The notes: generated by a model from the sequence alone, not told the origin. DNA of 10,783 bases from an uncultured Archangium sp. (GCA_946479335.1 CAMLFP010000179.1:1-10783); one strand, 5' to 3'. Shown: positions 1 to 7,289, counted from the stretch's first letter. Made by a program: numbers and translations.

Positions 1-683
1 TCGGCCTCCTCGGGGACCTCGACCGTCGCTTCGTCGATGTCGGCGGCTTCATCGAGCCCGAGGGTGACGCCCAACGCCTCTCGTGCGCGGACCAACTGCG
101 CGTGGGCCTGCGCCACCAGCGCCGCGGCGGTGGCCTGCTCCTGCCGGGCGCGCACGAGCGCGACTTCATCGGCCGCGCCCTGCGCACGGCGTGCCTGCAC
201 GTAGTCGAGGTGTGCCTGCGCGGTGCGCAGCGCTTCCTCTCGCGCCTCCAGCACGTGTCGCGAGAAGCTGACCTGCGTCCACATGCGGCCGGCGGCCAGG
301 GCCAGTCGTCGCCGCACGGCGTGCACGTTCTCCTCCGCGACCTCCACGTCTTCATTCGCCTCGGCCCAACGCGCCCACGCGCGCGGCTCGACGAGCGGCA
401 GGGTGACGCTGGTGATGCCCAGTGTCGAGCTCAGCTCGCCGGGTGCGCCGGTGGGGCCCAGCGGCGCCGACTTGAGCCAGAGATGCGAGCCTCCGATGTC
501 CCACGAAGGCAACGCGTTGGCGCGCGCGAGCTCGACTTCGGCGCGAGCCTGCCCGACGCCCGCCTCCGCGACGCGCCGTTGAGGGTGGTGCTCCAGGGCG
601 TGCGCGATGGCGGCCTGAAGCGTGAAGCGTTCGGCCCTGACGGGGGCCGCGAAGACGAGAAGGAAGACGGCGATGCTGCGCAT
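1..683 (-). CDS. TolC-family outer-membrane efflux protein (N-terminal part)
   Basis: This is the first 227 codons of an outer-membrane factor that would form the exit duct of a tripartite efflux or type I secretion pump. The 3' end lies beyond the left window edge. Residues 1-17 (MRSIAVFLLVFAAPVRA) look like a Sec signal peptide. They are followed by ERFTLQAAIAHALEHHP, the usual start of mature TolC-family proteins. A region around residues 85-100 resembles the first beta strands. A long Ala/Arg/Glu-rich helical stretch (about 103-205) with the pattern AAxxALVxAQAHAQLVxAREALG matches the periplasmic alpha-barrel. I chose the ATG at 683 because the signal peptide starts there. An in-frame GTG at 704 sits behind a GGAGGT and is a real alternative; an in-frame ATG at 734 has no Shine-Dalgarno sequence. 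The gene follows the interrupted sigma-54 activator on the same strand after about 117 bases. Its substrate cannot be told; the nearby CDF transporter makes metal export possible. The family call is fairly sure. Confidence 0.8.
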   Translation of the reverse strand, partial: MRSIAVFLLVFAAPVRAERFTLQAAIAHALEHHPQRRVAEAGVGQARAEVELARANALPSWDIGGSHLWLKSAPLGPTGAPGELSSTLGITSVTLPLVEPRAWARWAEANEDVEVAEENVHAVRRRLALAAGRMWTQVSFSRHVLEAREEALRTAQAHLDYVQARRAQGAADEVALVRARQEQATAAALVAQAHAQLVRAREALGVTLGLDEAADIDEATVEVPEEA

Positions 684-800
684 GACCGGCTGAAGAGCAG
701 CCACCGTGCCGGGGTAGACCTCCAGTGAATCCATCGGGTTGGATCGGCGGAGTTTGCGCCGGATGTCAAAATTGCATGCTGAGGCTGCGAATACTGCAGG

Positions 801-1751
801 TCAGCGCTTCCACGCGGCCAGGCGGCCGTAGAGCGTACGCAGGCTCATGCCGAGTGATTTGGCGGCGGCCTCGCGGGAGCCCGCGCTGCGCAGGCGCTCC
901 TCGATGATCTGCCGCTCGAGCTCGGCGAGGGTGGCGGTGGTGGGGAAGCGTGGCGCGGCGGCGGGGTGCACCGCGAAGTCTCCGGCGCGCGCGTCGGCCT
1001 CCGTGATCTGCGGGCCGTCGGCGAGCACCGCGGCGCTCTCCACGGCGTTGCGCAGCTCGCGGATGTTGCCCGGCCACGCGTGCTCCATGAACCGGTCCAT
1101 CAACTGCGGCGTGACGCCGGTGAGCTTCGTGCCGTTGCGCTGGTTGAAGTCGCGCACGAAGGCCTCCACCAGCTGCGGGATGTCGCTCTTGCGATCTCGG
1201 AGGGGCGGCACGCGGTGCGTCTACACCGCCAGCCGGTAGTAGTGTTATTCTCGGAAGCGCCCCTCGGCCACCAACTCCGCGAGCGGGCGGTTGGTGGCGG
1301 CGATGATGCCCACGTCGACGGTGACCACGCTGGTGCCGCCAAGCCGGCGGAATCGGCTCTGCTCCAGCGCACGCAGCAGCTTGGCCTGGGTGCGGAGATC
1401 CATCTCCGCGATCTCGTCGAGGAACAGCGTGCCGCCGTCGGCCACCTCGAAGAGCCCCTGTTTCTGGGAGTGCGCGCCGGTGAAGGCGCCGCGCTCGTGG
1501 CCGAACAGTTCGCTCTCCAGCAGCTCGCTGCTCAGCGTGGCGCAGTTCTGCGGCTCGAAGCGCTGCGCTCGCCGTGGCCCGGAGGCGTGCAGGGTGCGGG
1601 CGAGGAGATCCTTCCCGGTGCCGCTCTCACCCAGCAGCAACACGTTGGTGCGGTAGCGCGAGACGCGCTCGATGGTCGTGCGCAGTGCCTGCATCGCGGG
1701 CGACGAGCCCAGCAGCGGCAATACCGGGAGCGGTCTGGGGGGCGCCTTCAT
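801..1751 (-). pseudogene. Sigma-54-dependent activator (AAA+ and Fis-type HTH) interrupted by two in-frame stops
   Basis: The frame encodes a 316-codon enhancer-binding protein without an N-terminal receiver or other sensor domain, as in PspF-like activators. Visible parts are Walker A GESGTGKD (41-48), the sigma-54 contact loop GAFTGA (88-93), Walker B GGTLFLDE (106-113), sensor I IIAATNRP, and GRFRE with the arginine-finger region (164-168). After the break come VPPLRDRKSDIP, the WPGNIRELRN block, and a C-terminal Fis-type helix-turn-helix (EAAAKSLGMSLRTLYGRL). The frame is broken by TAA at 1247-1245 and TAG at 1223-1221, exactly where the family has the conserved RFREDLYYRLxV segment. Here it reads RFRE-stop-HYYRLAV-stop-THRVPPLRDR. 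No frameshift is involved. The upstream 168 residues lack the C-terminal AAA+ part and DNA binding. The downstream 136 residues (from a GTG at 1211 with no visible ribosome site) would hold only the DNA-binding end. The start ATG overlaps the CDF stop as ATGA. It is either a recent pseudogene or a local sequence error. The family identity is certain. Confidence 0.85.
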
Positions 1752-2623
1752 GAGGCCGACGGCTCGACGTGCACCAACACCTCGCGGAGCTCGGGGAACG
1801 ACTCGTACAACTTCGTCTCCACGGTGTCGGCGATGCGGTGCGCGTCGGCGAGCGTCATCGAGGGCTCGACGTCGACGACGAGGTCGACCAGCACCGACCC
1901 CACGAGCCCCCGGCTGCGGATGGCGCGCACGCCCTTGATGCCGGTGATGGTGTGCAGCACCTCGCGCACCTTCACCGGGTCGACCTGCGCGGAGTCGGCC
2001 AGCACGCCCACCGCCTGCTTGATGATGCCGAAGCCGGTGTACGCCACGAGGCCCAGCACGCCGAGCGCGATGACCCCGTCGGCGCGGCCCCAGCCCAGCT
2101 TGGTCAGCACCAGCGACGACAGCACCGCGCTGGTGACCCAGACGTCAGACATGGTGTGCGACGCGTCGGCCAGCAGCAGCGGGCTGTTCCACTTGCGGCC
2201 CTGCGCTGACTCGTAGCGGGTGACGCCCAGGTTCACGGCGAGGGTGGTCAGCATCACCACGAAGCTCTGCACCGACACCGTCGCGTGTTGATCGTGCAGC
2301 AGCGAGTTCACCGCCATCTTCCCCAGCTCCAGCACCGCGACGCCGATCATCGCGCCGATGGCCAGCGATGCCAGCGTCTCGAACTTCTGGTGGCCGTAGG
2401 GGTGCTCGTCGTCGGGCGGCTGCGCGGCGTAGCGGAGCGCGACGAGGCCGATGACGTTGCTGCTGCCGTCGATGAACGAATGCACGCCGTCGGCGGTCAT
2501 CGAGGTGGAGTTCGAGAACAGGCCCCAGCCCAGCTTGGCGGCGGCGACGATCCAGTTGGCGCCGAGGATCAGCCACAGCACGCGGCGGATCGCGCGTGCT
2601 CTCGTGTCATCGGGAATGGTCAT
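1748..2623 (-). CDS. Cation diffusion facilitator (CDF) divalent metal transporter
   Basis: This 291-residue inner-membrane antiporter would export divalent metal ions, such as zinc, from the cytoplasm in exchange for protons. Length and layout match YiiP/CzcD-type CDF proteins: about six membrane segments followed by a cytoplasmic domain from about residue 210. The transport-site residues are visible as His48-x3-Asp52 in the second membrane segment (TADGVHSFIDGSSN) and His156-x3-Asp160 in the fifth (LLADASHTMSDVW). An HxxxD pair in both segments is typical of zinc-transporting members. The family loop HPYGHQKFETLA is at 74-85. The C-terminal domain ends in the usual VLVHVEP. The start at 2623 (MTIPDDTRAR) is chosen because its ATG overlaps the preceding gene's TGA (ATGA) and begins just before the first membrane helix. 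The frame stays open upstream, but that extension lies over the TonB gene. The stop overlaps the start of the sigma-54 activator in the same way. The metal is inferred, not shown. Confidence 0.93.
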   Translation of the reverse strand: MTIPDDTRARAIRRVLWLILGANWIVAAAKLGWGLFSNSTSMTADGVHSFIDGSSNVIGLVALRYAAQPPDDEHPYGHQKFETLASLAIGAMIGVAVLELGKMAVNSLLHDQHATVSVQSFVVMLTTLAVNLGVTRYESAQGRKWNSPLLLADASHTMSDVWVTSAVLSSLVLTKLGWGRADGVIALGVLGLVAYTGFGIIKQAVGVLADSAQVDPVKVREVLHTITGIKGVRAIRSRGLVGSVLVDLVVDVEPSMTLADAHRIADTVETKLYESFPELREVLVHVEPSAS

Positions 2624-3861
2624 TGATTGGAGCGGAAGAGCCGCAGGCCGGGGCGCCCGCCCAGCTCGAGCATGAAGCCGAACTGGAAGCGCACCGTGGA
2701 GTCGGCCGCCAGCAGACCGGGCGGCGGGTTGGGGAAGGGCTGCGCGCGCTCGAAGGCCTTCACGGCTTCGAGGTCGAGGAAGTCGACGCCGCTCGACTTC
2801 TCGACGAACGCGTCCTTCAAGCGGCCGTCTTGATCGAGCGTCACGGAGACCAGCGTATAGCGATCGCGCCCGCCGTAGATCTGCCCTGAGGGGTCGCGGA
2901 GGCGGAGCTGCTCGGCGGGGTGCCAGGTCTGGTTGATGCCCTGCTTCACGCGGTTGAAGAAGCTGGCGTACTTCCACTGGCGGGTATTGAGGTACGTGCC
3001 GTCGCCTTCGTCGGTGTCCTTCAGGTAGTCGTTGGGCGCCGCGCCGGTGACCTTGTCGAGGATCGCCGCCGACGGCAGCAGGTTGGGGTGGCCTTCGAGG
3101 CCGACGTGGCCCGCCGACGCCTCTTCGATCGCCTTGCGCGCGCCCGGCGTCAGCGCCCAGCGGTCGGAGTTGCCGCGCATCGCCTCGCGCTCCTCCTGGT
3201 TGGCCACGTTGACGCCCGGGCCGGTGTCGCTGGGCGACTTGAGCGCGATCTCCTGCTGCTTCTTGATGTCGGGCACCTTCATCGCCAGCTGCTGCAGCTC
3301 GGCTTCCTTCACGGGGCGATCGTCGTTGCCCATGCCGTTGTTGCCGGCGATGGAGAGCTGGTTCACGTCGCTGACGCCCTCGCTCTCGATCTTCTGCGTG
3401 GCGGTGCGGCGGTTGGCGGCGTTGCGGTAGTCCTGCGACTGGTCCTTCGCCTTGGTCTCCTTCTGCACCTTGTTGTCGGTCTCGGAGACGAACTTGGCCT
3501 TCTCATCGACCTCGTTGTTGCCGGGCGGCGTGTCGACGACCTGGCCGGGCGGCGTCGGCGGCGGCTCCTTCTTCTTCTCTTCGGCCTTCTTCGCGATGAC
3601 CTTGCGCTCGTCGCGCACGTTCTCGGCGGCGGGCCCGCGGTTCTTCTCGAACTGCTCGGCGGTCAGGCCGCGCAGCGTGACGGGCTTGTTGCTCAGCGGA
3701 GGGATCGGGCGCGGGGGCACGTCCCACTTGATGATCGACGAGAGCACCACCAGCGCCACCAGCGCGAGCTGCACGCTGACCGCGAGCACGAGCGAGAGCA
3801 GCACGACGAGCACACGTCGCTTGCGTTCACCGGGGCGCGGAGGTCGGGGGACCAGGATCAC
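2620..3861 (-). CDS. TonB-family (TonB C-terminal domain) protein
   Basis: This 413-residue protein is anchored in the inner membrane and projects into the periplasm. Residues 12-16 are basic (ERKRR). Residues about 17-43 form one hydrophobic helix. A long, charged, Pro/Lys/Glu/Asn-rich linker follows (about 47-290, including a KKAEEKKKEPPPTPPG segment). A TonB-type C-terminal domain occupies about 295-400, with RYTLVSVTLDQDGRLKD and then a helix plus PFPNPPPGL, ending in FQFGFMLEL. In the family this domain either contacts TonB boxes of outer-membrane receptors or serves other envelope complexes. TonB-like proteins are numerous in myxobacteria, so the partner cannot be inferred, and there is no exbB/exbD in the window. 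The linker is longer than in enterobacterial TonB (about 240 residues in all). The start is a GTG at 3861, 20 bases after the SpoIID stop, with only a weak GGTGA as ribosome site. The stop overlaps the CDF start (ATGA). Confidence 0.85.
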   Translation of the reverse strand: MILVPRPPRPGERKRRVLVVLLSLVLAVSVQLALVALVVLSSIIKWDVPPRPIPPLSNKPVTLRGLTAEQFEKNRGPAAENVRDERKVIAKKAEEKKKEPPPTPPGQVVDTPPGNNEVDEKAKFVSETDNKVQKETKAKDQSQDYRNAANRRTATQKIESEGVSDVNQLSIAGNNGMGNDDRPVKEAELQQLAMKVPDIKKQQEIALKSPSDTGPGVNVANQEEREAMRGNSDRWALTPGARKAIEEASAGHVGLEGHPNLLPSAAILDKVTGAAPNDYLKDTDEGDGTYLNTRQWKYASFFNRVKQGINQTWHPAEQLRLRDPSGQIYGGRDRYTLVSVTLDQDGRLKDAFVEKSSGVDFLDLEAVKAFERAQPFPNPPPGLLAADSTVRFQFGFMLELGGRPGLRLFRSNQ

Positions 3862-3881
3862 AGCGTCACCAGCATAACGGG

Positions 3882-5510
3882 CTACTCATAGATGCGCGCT
3901 GCCTGGGCCCCGTTGAAGTAGTGGCTCAAGATCTCCCGGTAATTCTGACCCGCCTCGGCGCGCCCGATGGCCCCCACCTGACACATGCCGACGCCGTGGC
4001 CCCAGCCGCCGCCGGTGAAGACCCACGCGGTGGGCCGGCCCTTCGCGTCGCGCTCCGCCTTGAGCTCGAACATCGCGCTGTTCAGCATGCCGAACGCCCG
4101 GCGGATGGTGAGCTCCCCGCGCAGCGTGGTGGCGCCTTCTTCACCGGAGATCTGCAGCAGCCGCGCGCGCCCGGAGACGCCGCGCTCGGTGACGGTCATC
4201 GCCATCACGTGGCCGAGGTTGAACTCCTTGAGTTTGTTGTCGACGTCTTGCGCGGTGAAGCGTTTCTCCCAGCGGTACTTGGCGAGGTTGGCGAAGCTCG
4301 ACACCTTGCACGCGTGCTGCACGTCGGCCTGGAGGAACTTCCCGAGCTGGCTCGGTGATGGCCCCGCGGGTTTTCCCGGCAAGACGTCGGGCCGGCCGCG
4401 CAGCGACTCGTTCGGCACGCCGCCCCAGACGATGTCGTTGTTCTCGGTGTGGCCGCCGCACACCGCGCTGTAGACCGAGTCGACCAGCCGGTTGTGCTGG
4501 TCGAACAGCGCCTCGCCGCGCGTGGCGTCGACGGCGGCGTTGGTGGTGGCCGCCTCTCCGCTGACGCCGCGGTACACCGCGCAGTGCTGCTCGGTGCACA
4601 GGAGGTACGGGTCGGCGAGGTGCTTCAAGCCGATCTTCGCCAGCACCTCACCGCGCGCGGTCACCGCCTGCGCCTTGAGCGCCTCGAGGTGCCCCTTGGC
4701 GAAGATCTCCGAGGGCACGAGGCCCTTCATCAGATCTTCGAGGTCGACCTGGTTGATGACCGCGATTTTTCCCAGGCGATCCGCGGTGAGGAGGATGCTG
4801 CCGCGGTACGCGCGATCTTCGAAGTTGTGGAAGTCGTAGCCGACGCCGAACTCCACGCGCCTGACCTCGATGGGCGCGCCGTCGGGCGACTCGGCGATCA
4901 CGCGATCATCGGCGCTCGCCAGCACCTTGCCCTCGGCGTTGAGCACCTCCAGCGACACCGCGCCGCGCGTCTTCACGTCTTCCAGCAGCGTGGTGCGCAC
5001 CTGGTACTTCGTGAGGATCTCCGCCTGCTGCGCGGCCAGCGAGTCGGGCGGCGCCGGAGGTTGATCGACCACCAGCACGTAGCGCCGGTTGTCGATGACC
5101 TTGCCGGCGATGCCGTACACGCCGCCCAGCACGTGCGCCTTCACCTTGAGGCCGCGCGCGTTCCATTCCGACTCGGCCTGCGCGAGGCCGGCCTTGTCGC
5201 TGAACGGGAGCTCGAGGATCTGGATGCGCGCGACGATGACCGCGGGCGCGCCGCTGACCCGGCGGATCTTCCACACCATGCCCGGCGGGCCTTCGAGCGT
5301 CTTCTCCGGGTCGCCCGGGAGCCGGAAGCGCAGCCGCCCGCGCCCCGCCAGCGTGACCTCCGTGTTGCCCTCCATCAACCGCACGGGGATGAGCGGCGAG
5401 CCGCCCTTGAAGTCGACGCGCTTGGTCGTCAATTCGCCGGGCGGCGGAGGCAGCTCCAGCTCGTCGGCCAGGGCGAGGCGCGCGATGAGGAGGAGCGGGA
5501 GAAAACGCAT
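3882..5510 (-). CDS. SpoIID/LytB-domain exported protein, likely peptidoglycan lytic transglycosylase
   Basis: In sporulating bacteria SpoIID cleaves glycan strands whose stem peptides have been removed. In Gram-negative bacteria, homologues are thought to trim denuded glycan at division or septation. This 542-residue protein has a short signal peptide (residues 1-15, MRFLPLLLIARLALA, then DELELPPPPG). An N-terminal region (about 30-235) with no clear match is partly SPOR/SH3-like in appearance. The SpoIID domain follows from about 240: the VPSE motif carries the expected catalytic Glu268. The region Cys305, Cys310, VCGGHTENN (Cys351, His354) resembles the SpoIID zinc site. The family C-terminal block GGGWGHGVGMCQVGA is at 500-514. 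The start at 5510 has no recognisable ribosome site, but the signal peptide begins there and no better start exists. It is the first gene of the minus-strand cluster and begins 18 bases after the tRNA-Cys hairpin. The domain call is firm; the activity is inferred from the family. Confidence 0.9.
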   Translation of the reverse strand: MRFLPLLLIARLALADELELPPPPGELTTKRVDFKGGSPLIPVRLMEGNTEVTLAGRGRLRFRLPGDPEKTLEGPPGMVWKIRRVSGAPAVIVARIQILELPFSDKAGLAQAESEWNARGLKVKAHVLGGVYGIAGKVIDNRRYVLVVDQPPAPPDSLAAQQAEILTKYQVRTTLLEDVKTRGAVSLEVLNAEGKVLASADDRVIAESPDGAPIEVRRVEFGVGYDFHNFEDRAYRGSILLTADRLGKIAVINQVDLEDLMKGLVPSEIFAKGHLEALKAQAVTARGEVLAKIGLKHLADPYLLCTEQHCAVYRGVSGEAATTNAAVDATRGEALFDQHNRLVDSVYSAVCGGHTENNDIVWGGVPNESLRGRPDVLPGKPAGPSPSQLGKFLQADVQHACKVSSFANLAKYRWEKRFTAQDVDNKLKEFNLGHVMAMTVTERGVSGRARLLQISGEEGATTLRGELTIRRAFGMLNSAMFELKAERDAKGRPTAWVFTGGGWGHGVGMCQVGAIGRAEAGQNYREILSHYFNGAQAARIYE

Positions 5511-5528
5511 CGGAAACCAGACAGATCA

Positions 5529-5565
5529 AAGCCCGGAAGCTCCAGTGAAGGAAACTTCCGGGCTT
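5529..5565 (-). terminator. Hairpin downstream of tRNA-Cys, probable intrinsic terminator
   Basis: AAGCCCGGAAG (5529-5539) pairs perfectly with CTTCCGGGCTT (5555-5565), giving an 11-bp stem with a 15-base loop. It begins 3 bases after the tRNA 3' end. Read on the minus strand, the stem is followed by TGATCTGTCTGG. The T tract is therefore poor, and termination may be partial. It lies between tRNA-Cys and the spoIID-like gene. It could also act as a processing or readthrough element for that cluster. Confidence 0.65.
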
Positions 5566-5568
5566 GAG

Positions 5569-5640
5569 AGGCGGCACCCGGATTCGAACCGGGGAATGAG
5601 GGTTTTGCAGACCCTTGCCTTACCACTTGGCTATGCCGCC
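5569..5640 (-). tRNA. tRNA-Cys (anticodon GCA)
   Basis: A 72-base cloverleaf is clear on the minus strand. The acceptor stem GGCGGCA pairs fully with TGCCGCC. The D arm is GCC/GGC with loop AAGTGGTAA. The anticodon stem AGGGT/ACCCT closes the loop CTGCAAA with anticodon GCA. The T arm is CCCGG-TTCGAAT-CCGGG. The discriminator base is U, as expected for cysteine tRNA. The 3' CCA is not encoded. It is divergent from the acyl-CoA dehydrogenase gene and upstream of the spoIID-like cluster. Confidence 0.97.
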
Positions 5641-5652
5641 GTGAGGGCGCGC

Positions 5653-5681
5653 TGTATCTCGCAGCTGTTTCAGTCAGTCAA
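5653..5681 (-). promoter_or_regulatory. Putative sigma-70 type promoter of tRNA-Cys
   Basis: On the minus strand TTGACT (5681-5676) is separated by 17 bases from GATACA (5658-5653), which matches TATAAT at three positions. Then come 12 bases, starting with GC-rich GCGCGCC, before the mature tRNA 5' end. A GC-rich discriminator is typical of stable-RNA promoters. Transcription would start about 5 bases before the mature end. The -10 match is weak. The same 61 bases must also hold any promoter for the divergent acyl-CoA dehydrogenase. Confidence 0.45.
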
Positions 5682-5701
5682 CACATCACAAAGGGCTTCC
5701 G

Positions 5702-6853
5702 ATGAGTTCTGGGTTCGCGACGTTCACCGACGAACATGAAGCGTTCCGCCTGACGGTGCGCAAGTGGGTCGAGCGCGAGATCAAACCGCACGTCGCGCAG
5801 TGGGAAGACGCCGAGGAGTTCCCCCGGGAGCTGTTCGGCAAGGCCGCCGAGCTGGGCCTCTTCGGCCTGAAATACGAAGAGAAATACGGCGGCTCGAACG
5901 CCGGGTACTTCTTCGAGGCGGTGGTCATCGAGGAGCTGGCGAAGTGCGGCTCCGGCGGCGTCAGCGCGGGGCTCATCGGGCAGGCGACCATCGCCACCGG
6001 GCCGATTCACCTCTTCGGCACGCACGCGCAGAAGGAGGAGTTCCTCTCCCGGGCGATTCGCGGGGAGTGGATCGGCGCGTTCGGCGTGACGGAGCCCGAC
6101 GCGGGCAGCGACGTCGCGGCCTTGAAGACGATCGCGCGGCGCGAGGGTGAGGGGTGGGTGCTCAACGGCTCGAAGACGTACATCACCAACGGCGTGCGCG
6201 CTGACTACGTGATCGTCGCCGCGAAGACCGACCCCACGAAGGGCCACAAGGGCCTCTCGATGTTCCTCGTGAAGAAGGGCACGCCGGGGTTCACCGTCAG
6301 CAAGAAGCTCAAGAAACTCGGCTGGCGCGCGTCGGACACCGCCGAGCTGCACTTCGAAGACGTGCGCTTGCCTGCCGACGCGTTGCTGGGCGTGGAGGGC
6401 GAGGGCTTCGGGCAGATCATGGGCAACTTCCAGTGGGAGCGCGTCTCGCTGGCGCTGGGCTCCATCGGCGCGGCCGACGAGATCCTCTCCACGGTCATCG
6501 AGTACACGAAGAACCGGTCAGCCTTCGGGCAGAGCGTCGCGAAGTTCCAGGTGACGAAGCACAAGCTCGCGGAGATGGCGACGGAGCTCGAGGCCGCGCG
6601 GCAGCTCACGTACCACGCGCTCCGGCTGCACGCGGCCGGCGAGTGGGCGCTCGGGCAGACCGCGATGGCGAAGAAGTACGCGACGGAGATGTGCTGCAAG
6701 CTGGCCGACATGTCGCTGCAGCTGCACGGCGGCGCCGGCTACATGATGGAGTTCGACATCCAACGGCACTGGCGCGACGCGCGGCTGGGGCCCATCGGCG
6801 GCGGCACCAGCGAGATCATGAACGAGATCATCGCCAAGCAGCTGGGGCTGTGA
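5702..6853 (+). CDS. Acyl-CoA dehydrogenase (long-chain/isovaleryl catalytic type)
   Basis: This 383-residue FAD flavoenzyme catalyses alpha-beta dehydrogenation of an acyl-CoA thioester and passes electrons to ETF, in fatty-acid or branched-chain amino-acid breakdown in the cytoplasm. The length is standard. The first signature GVTEPDAGSDVAA (128-140) and the second, from QLHGGAGYMMEFD (340-352) through QRHWRDAR, are complete. The position of the catalytic glutamate of medium-chain enzymes, just before GT in the C-terminal motif, is Gly here (IGGGTSEIMNE, 365-375). Instead FQWER carries Glu246 in helix G, where long-chain and isovaleryl-CoA dehydrogenases have their base. This argues against a short- or medium-chain enzyme. 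The AAAGGG at 5690-5695 is a suitable ribosome site for the ATG at 5702. It is divergent from tRNA-Cys. The toxin-antitoxin pair follows 34 bases after its stop. Exact substrate unknown. Confidence 0.95.
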   Translation: MSSGFATFTDEHEAFRLTVRKWVEREIKPHVAQWEDAEEFPRELFGKAAELGLFGLKYEEKYGGSNAGYFFEAVVIEELAKCGSGGVSAGLIGQATIATGPIHLFGTHAQKEEFLSRAIRGEWIGAFGVTEPDAGSDVAALKTIARREGEGWVLNGSKTYITNGVRADYVIVAAKTDPTKGHKGLSMFLVKKGTPGFTVSKKLKKLGWRASDTAELHFEDVRLPADALLGVEGEGFGQIMGNFQWERVSLALGSIGAADEILSTVIEYTKNRSAFGQSVAKFQVTKHKLAEMATELEAARQLTYHALRLHAAGEWALGQTAMAKKYATEMCCKLADMSLQLHGGAGYMMEFDIQRHWRDARLGPIGGGTSEIMNEIIAKQLGL

Positions 6854-6887
6854 TGGGTGGAGTTCTTCGGTATGCTAGAAAAGGCAT

Positions 6888-7289
6888 ATGGGCGAGGGTA
6901 GCGACGAAGGGCTGAAGCCGCTGGTGTGGGTGGGGTCGTCGCTCGATGACCTGAAGGGGTTCCCCGATGAGGTGCGCCGGGAGTTCGGCTTCGCGCTGCA
7001 CCTCGCGCAGGCGGGCGACAAACACCCCGACGCGAAGCCACTCGGAGGCTTCGGTGGCGCGGGCGTTCTGGAGGTCGTGGAGGCGTTCGACGGCAATGCG
7101 TATCGCGCGGTGTACACGGTGAAGCTGGCGGGCGTGGTGTACGCGCTCCACGCGTTTCAGAAGAAGTCGACGAAGGGCATCAAGACCTCGCGGTCAGACA
7201 TCGAGAAGGTCAAGGCGCGCCTCAAGCTCGCTGAGGCCCTCCACGCGGCACGACCTCGGAAGGAGAAGACCGATGAAGAAGAAACGTGA
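6888..7289 (+). CDS. Type II toxin, RelE/HigB-like Gp49 (phage-derived) family
   Basis: This 133-residue protein carries the conserved core of Gp49/HigB-like toxins. It opens with KPLVWVGSSLDDLKGFPDEVR (10-30), followed by AKPLGGFGGAGVLEVVE (49-65), AYRAVYTVKLAGVVYALHAFQKKS (71-94) and KGIKTSRSDIEKVKARL (96-112). Relatives are RelE-fold proteins that cleave mRNA on the ribosome. The HAFQKKS block contains the His/Lys residues typical of the family. Gene order is toxin first, as in higBA. It overlaps the antitoxin by 17 bases. The charged tail after about residue 121 (RPRKEKTDEEET) is read over the antitoxin start. The start at 6888 has only a short AAAAGG three bases upstream. A TATGCT at 6871-6876 could be a -10 element giving an almost leaderless message, but this is weak. 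No inactivating change is visible. Confidence 0.88.
   Translation: MGEGSDEGLKPLVWVGSSLDDLKGFPDEVRREFGFALHLAQAGDKHPDAKPLGGFGGAGVLEVVEAFDGNAYRAVYTVKLAGVVYALHAFQKKSTKGIKTSRSDIEKVKARLKLAEALHAARPRKEKTDEEET
7260..7265 (+). promoter_or_regulatory. Strong ribosome binding site of the antitoxin gene
   Basis: AAGGAG lies 7 bases before the ATG at 7273, inside the toxin's last codons. It fixes the antitoxin start. It is clearly stronger than the site before the toxin, which would favour antitoxin excess. Confidence 0.7.

Noticed and set aside
688..702. GGCTG/CAGCC hairpin before the TolC-like ATG
   Set aside because: The 5-bp stem is short, has no T tract, and is expected by chance at this GC content.
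102..728. Long plus-strand open frame opposite the TolC-like gene
   Set aside because: It is Arg/Ala/Gly-rich with no domain, while the minus strand gives a clean signal peptide and TolC-family sequence. It is a high-GC shadow.
741..769. TTGACA on the minus strand (769-764) as a promoter of the TolC-like gene
   Set aside because: The -35 match is perfect, but 16-18 bases on there is only CGATCC-like sequence, with no credible -10. I also saw no sigma-54 GG-N10-GC element there.
1221..1247. Stop-codon recoding (pyrrolysine or selenocysteine) in the sigma-54 activator
   Set aside because: One stop is TAA, which neither amino acid uses, both fall in a family-conserved segment with ordinary residues, and no recoding element is apparent.
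966..2216. 416-codon plus-strand frame across the sigma-54 activator and CDF genes
   Set aside because: It has low-complexity shadow composition and runs across two real genes with recognisable motifs on the other strand.
2920..3891. 323-codon plus-strand frame opposite the TonB-like gene
   Set aside because: It is a Leu/Val/Arg/Gly repeat-like shadow; the minus strand has the anchor helix and TonB C-terminal domain.
4449..5567. 372-codon plus-strand frame opposite the SpoIID gene
   Set aside because: It is a composition shadow of the SpoIID frame and overlaps the hairpin after tRNA-Cys.
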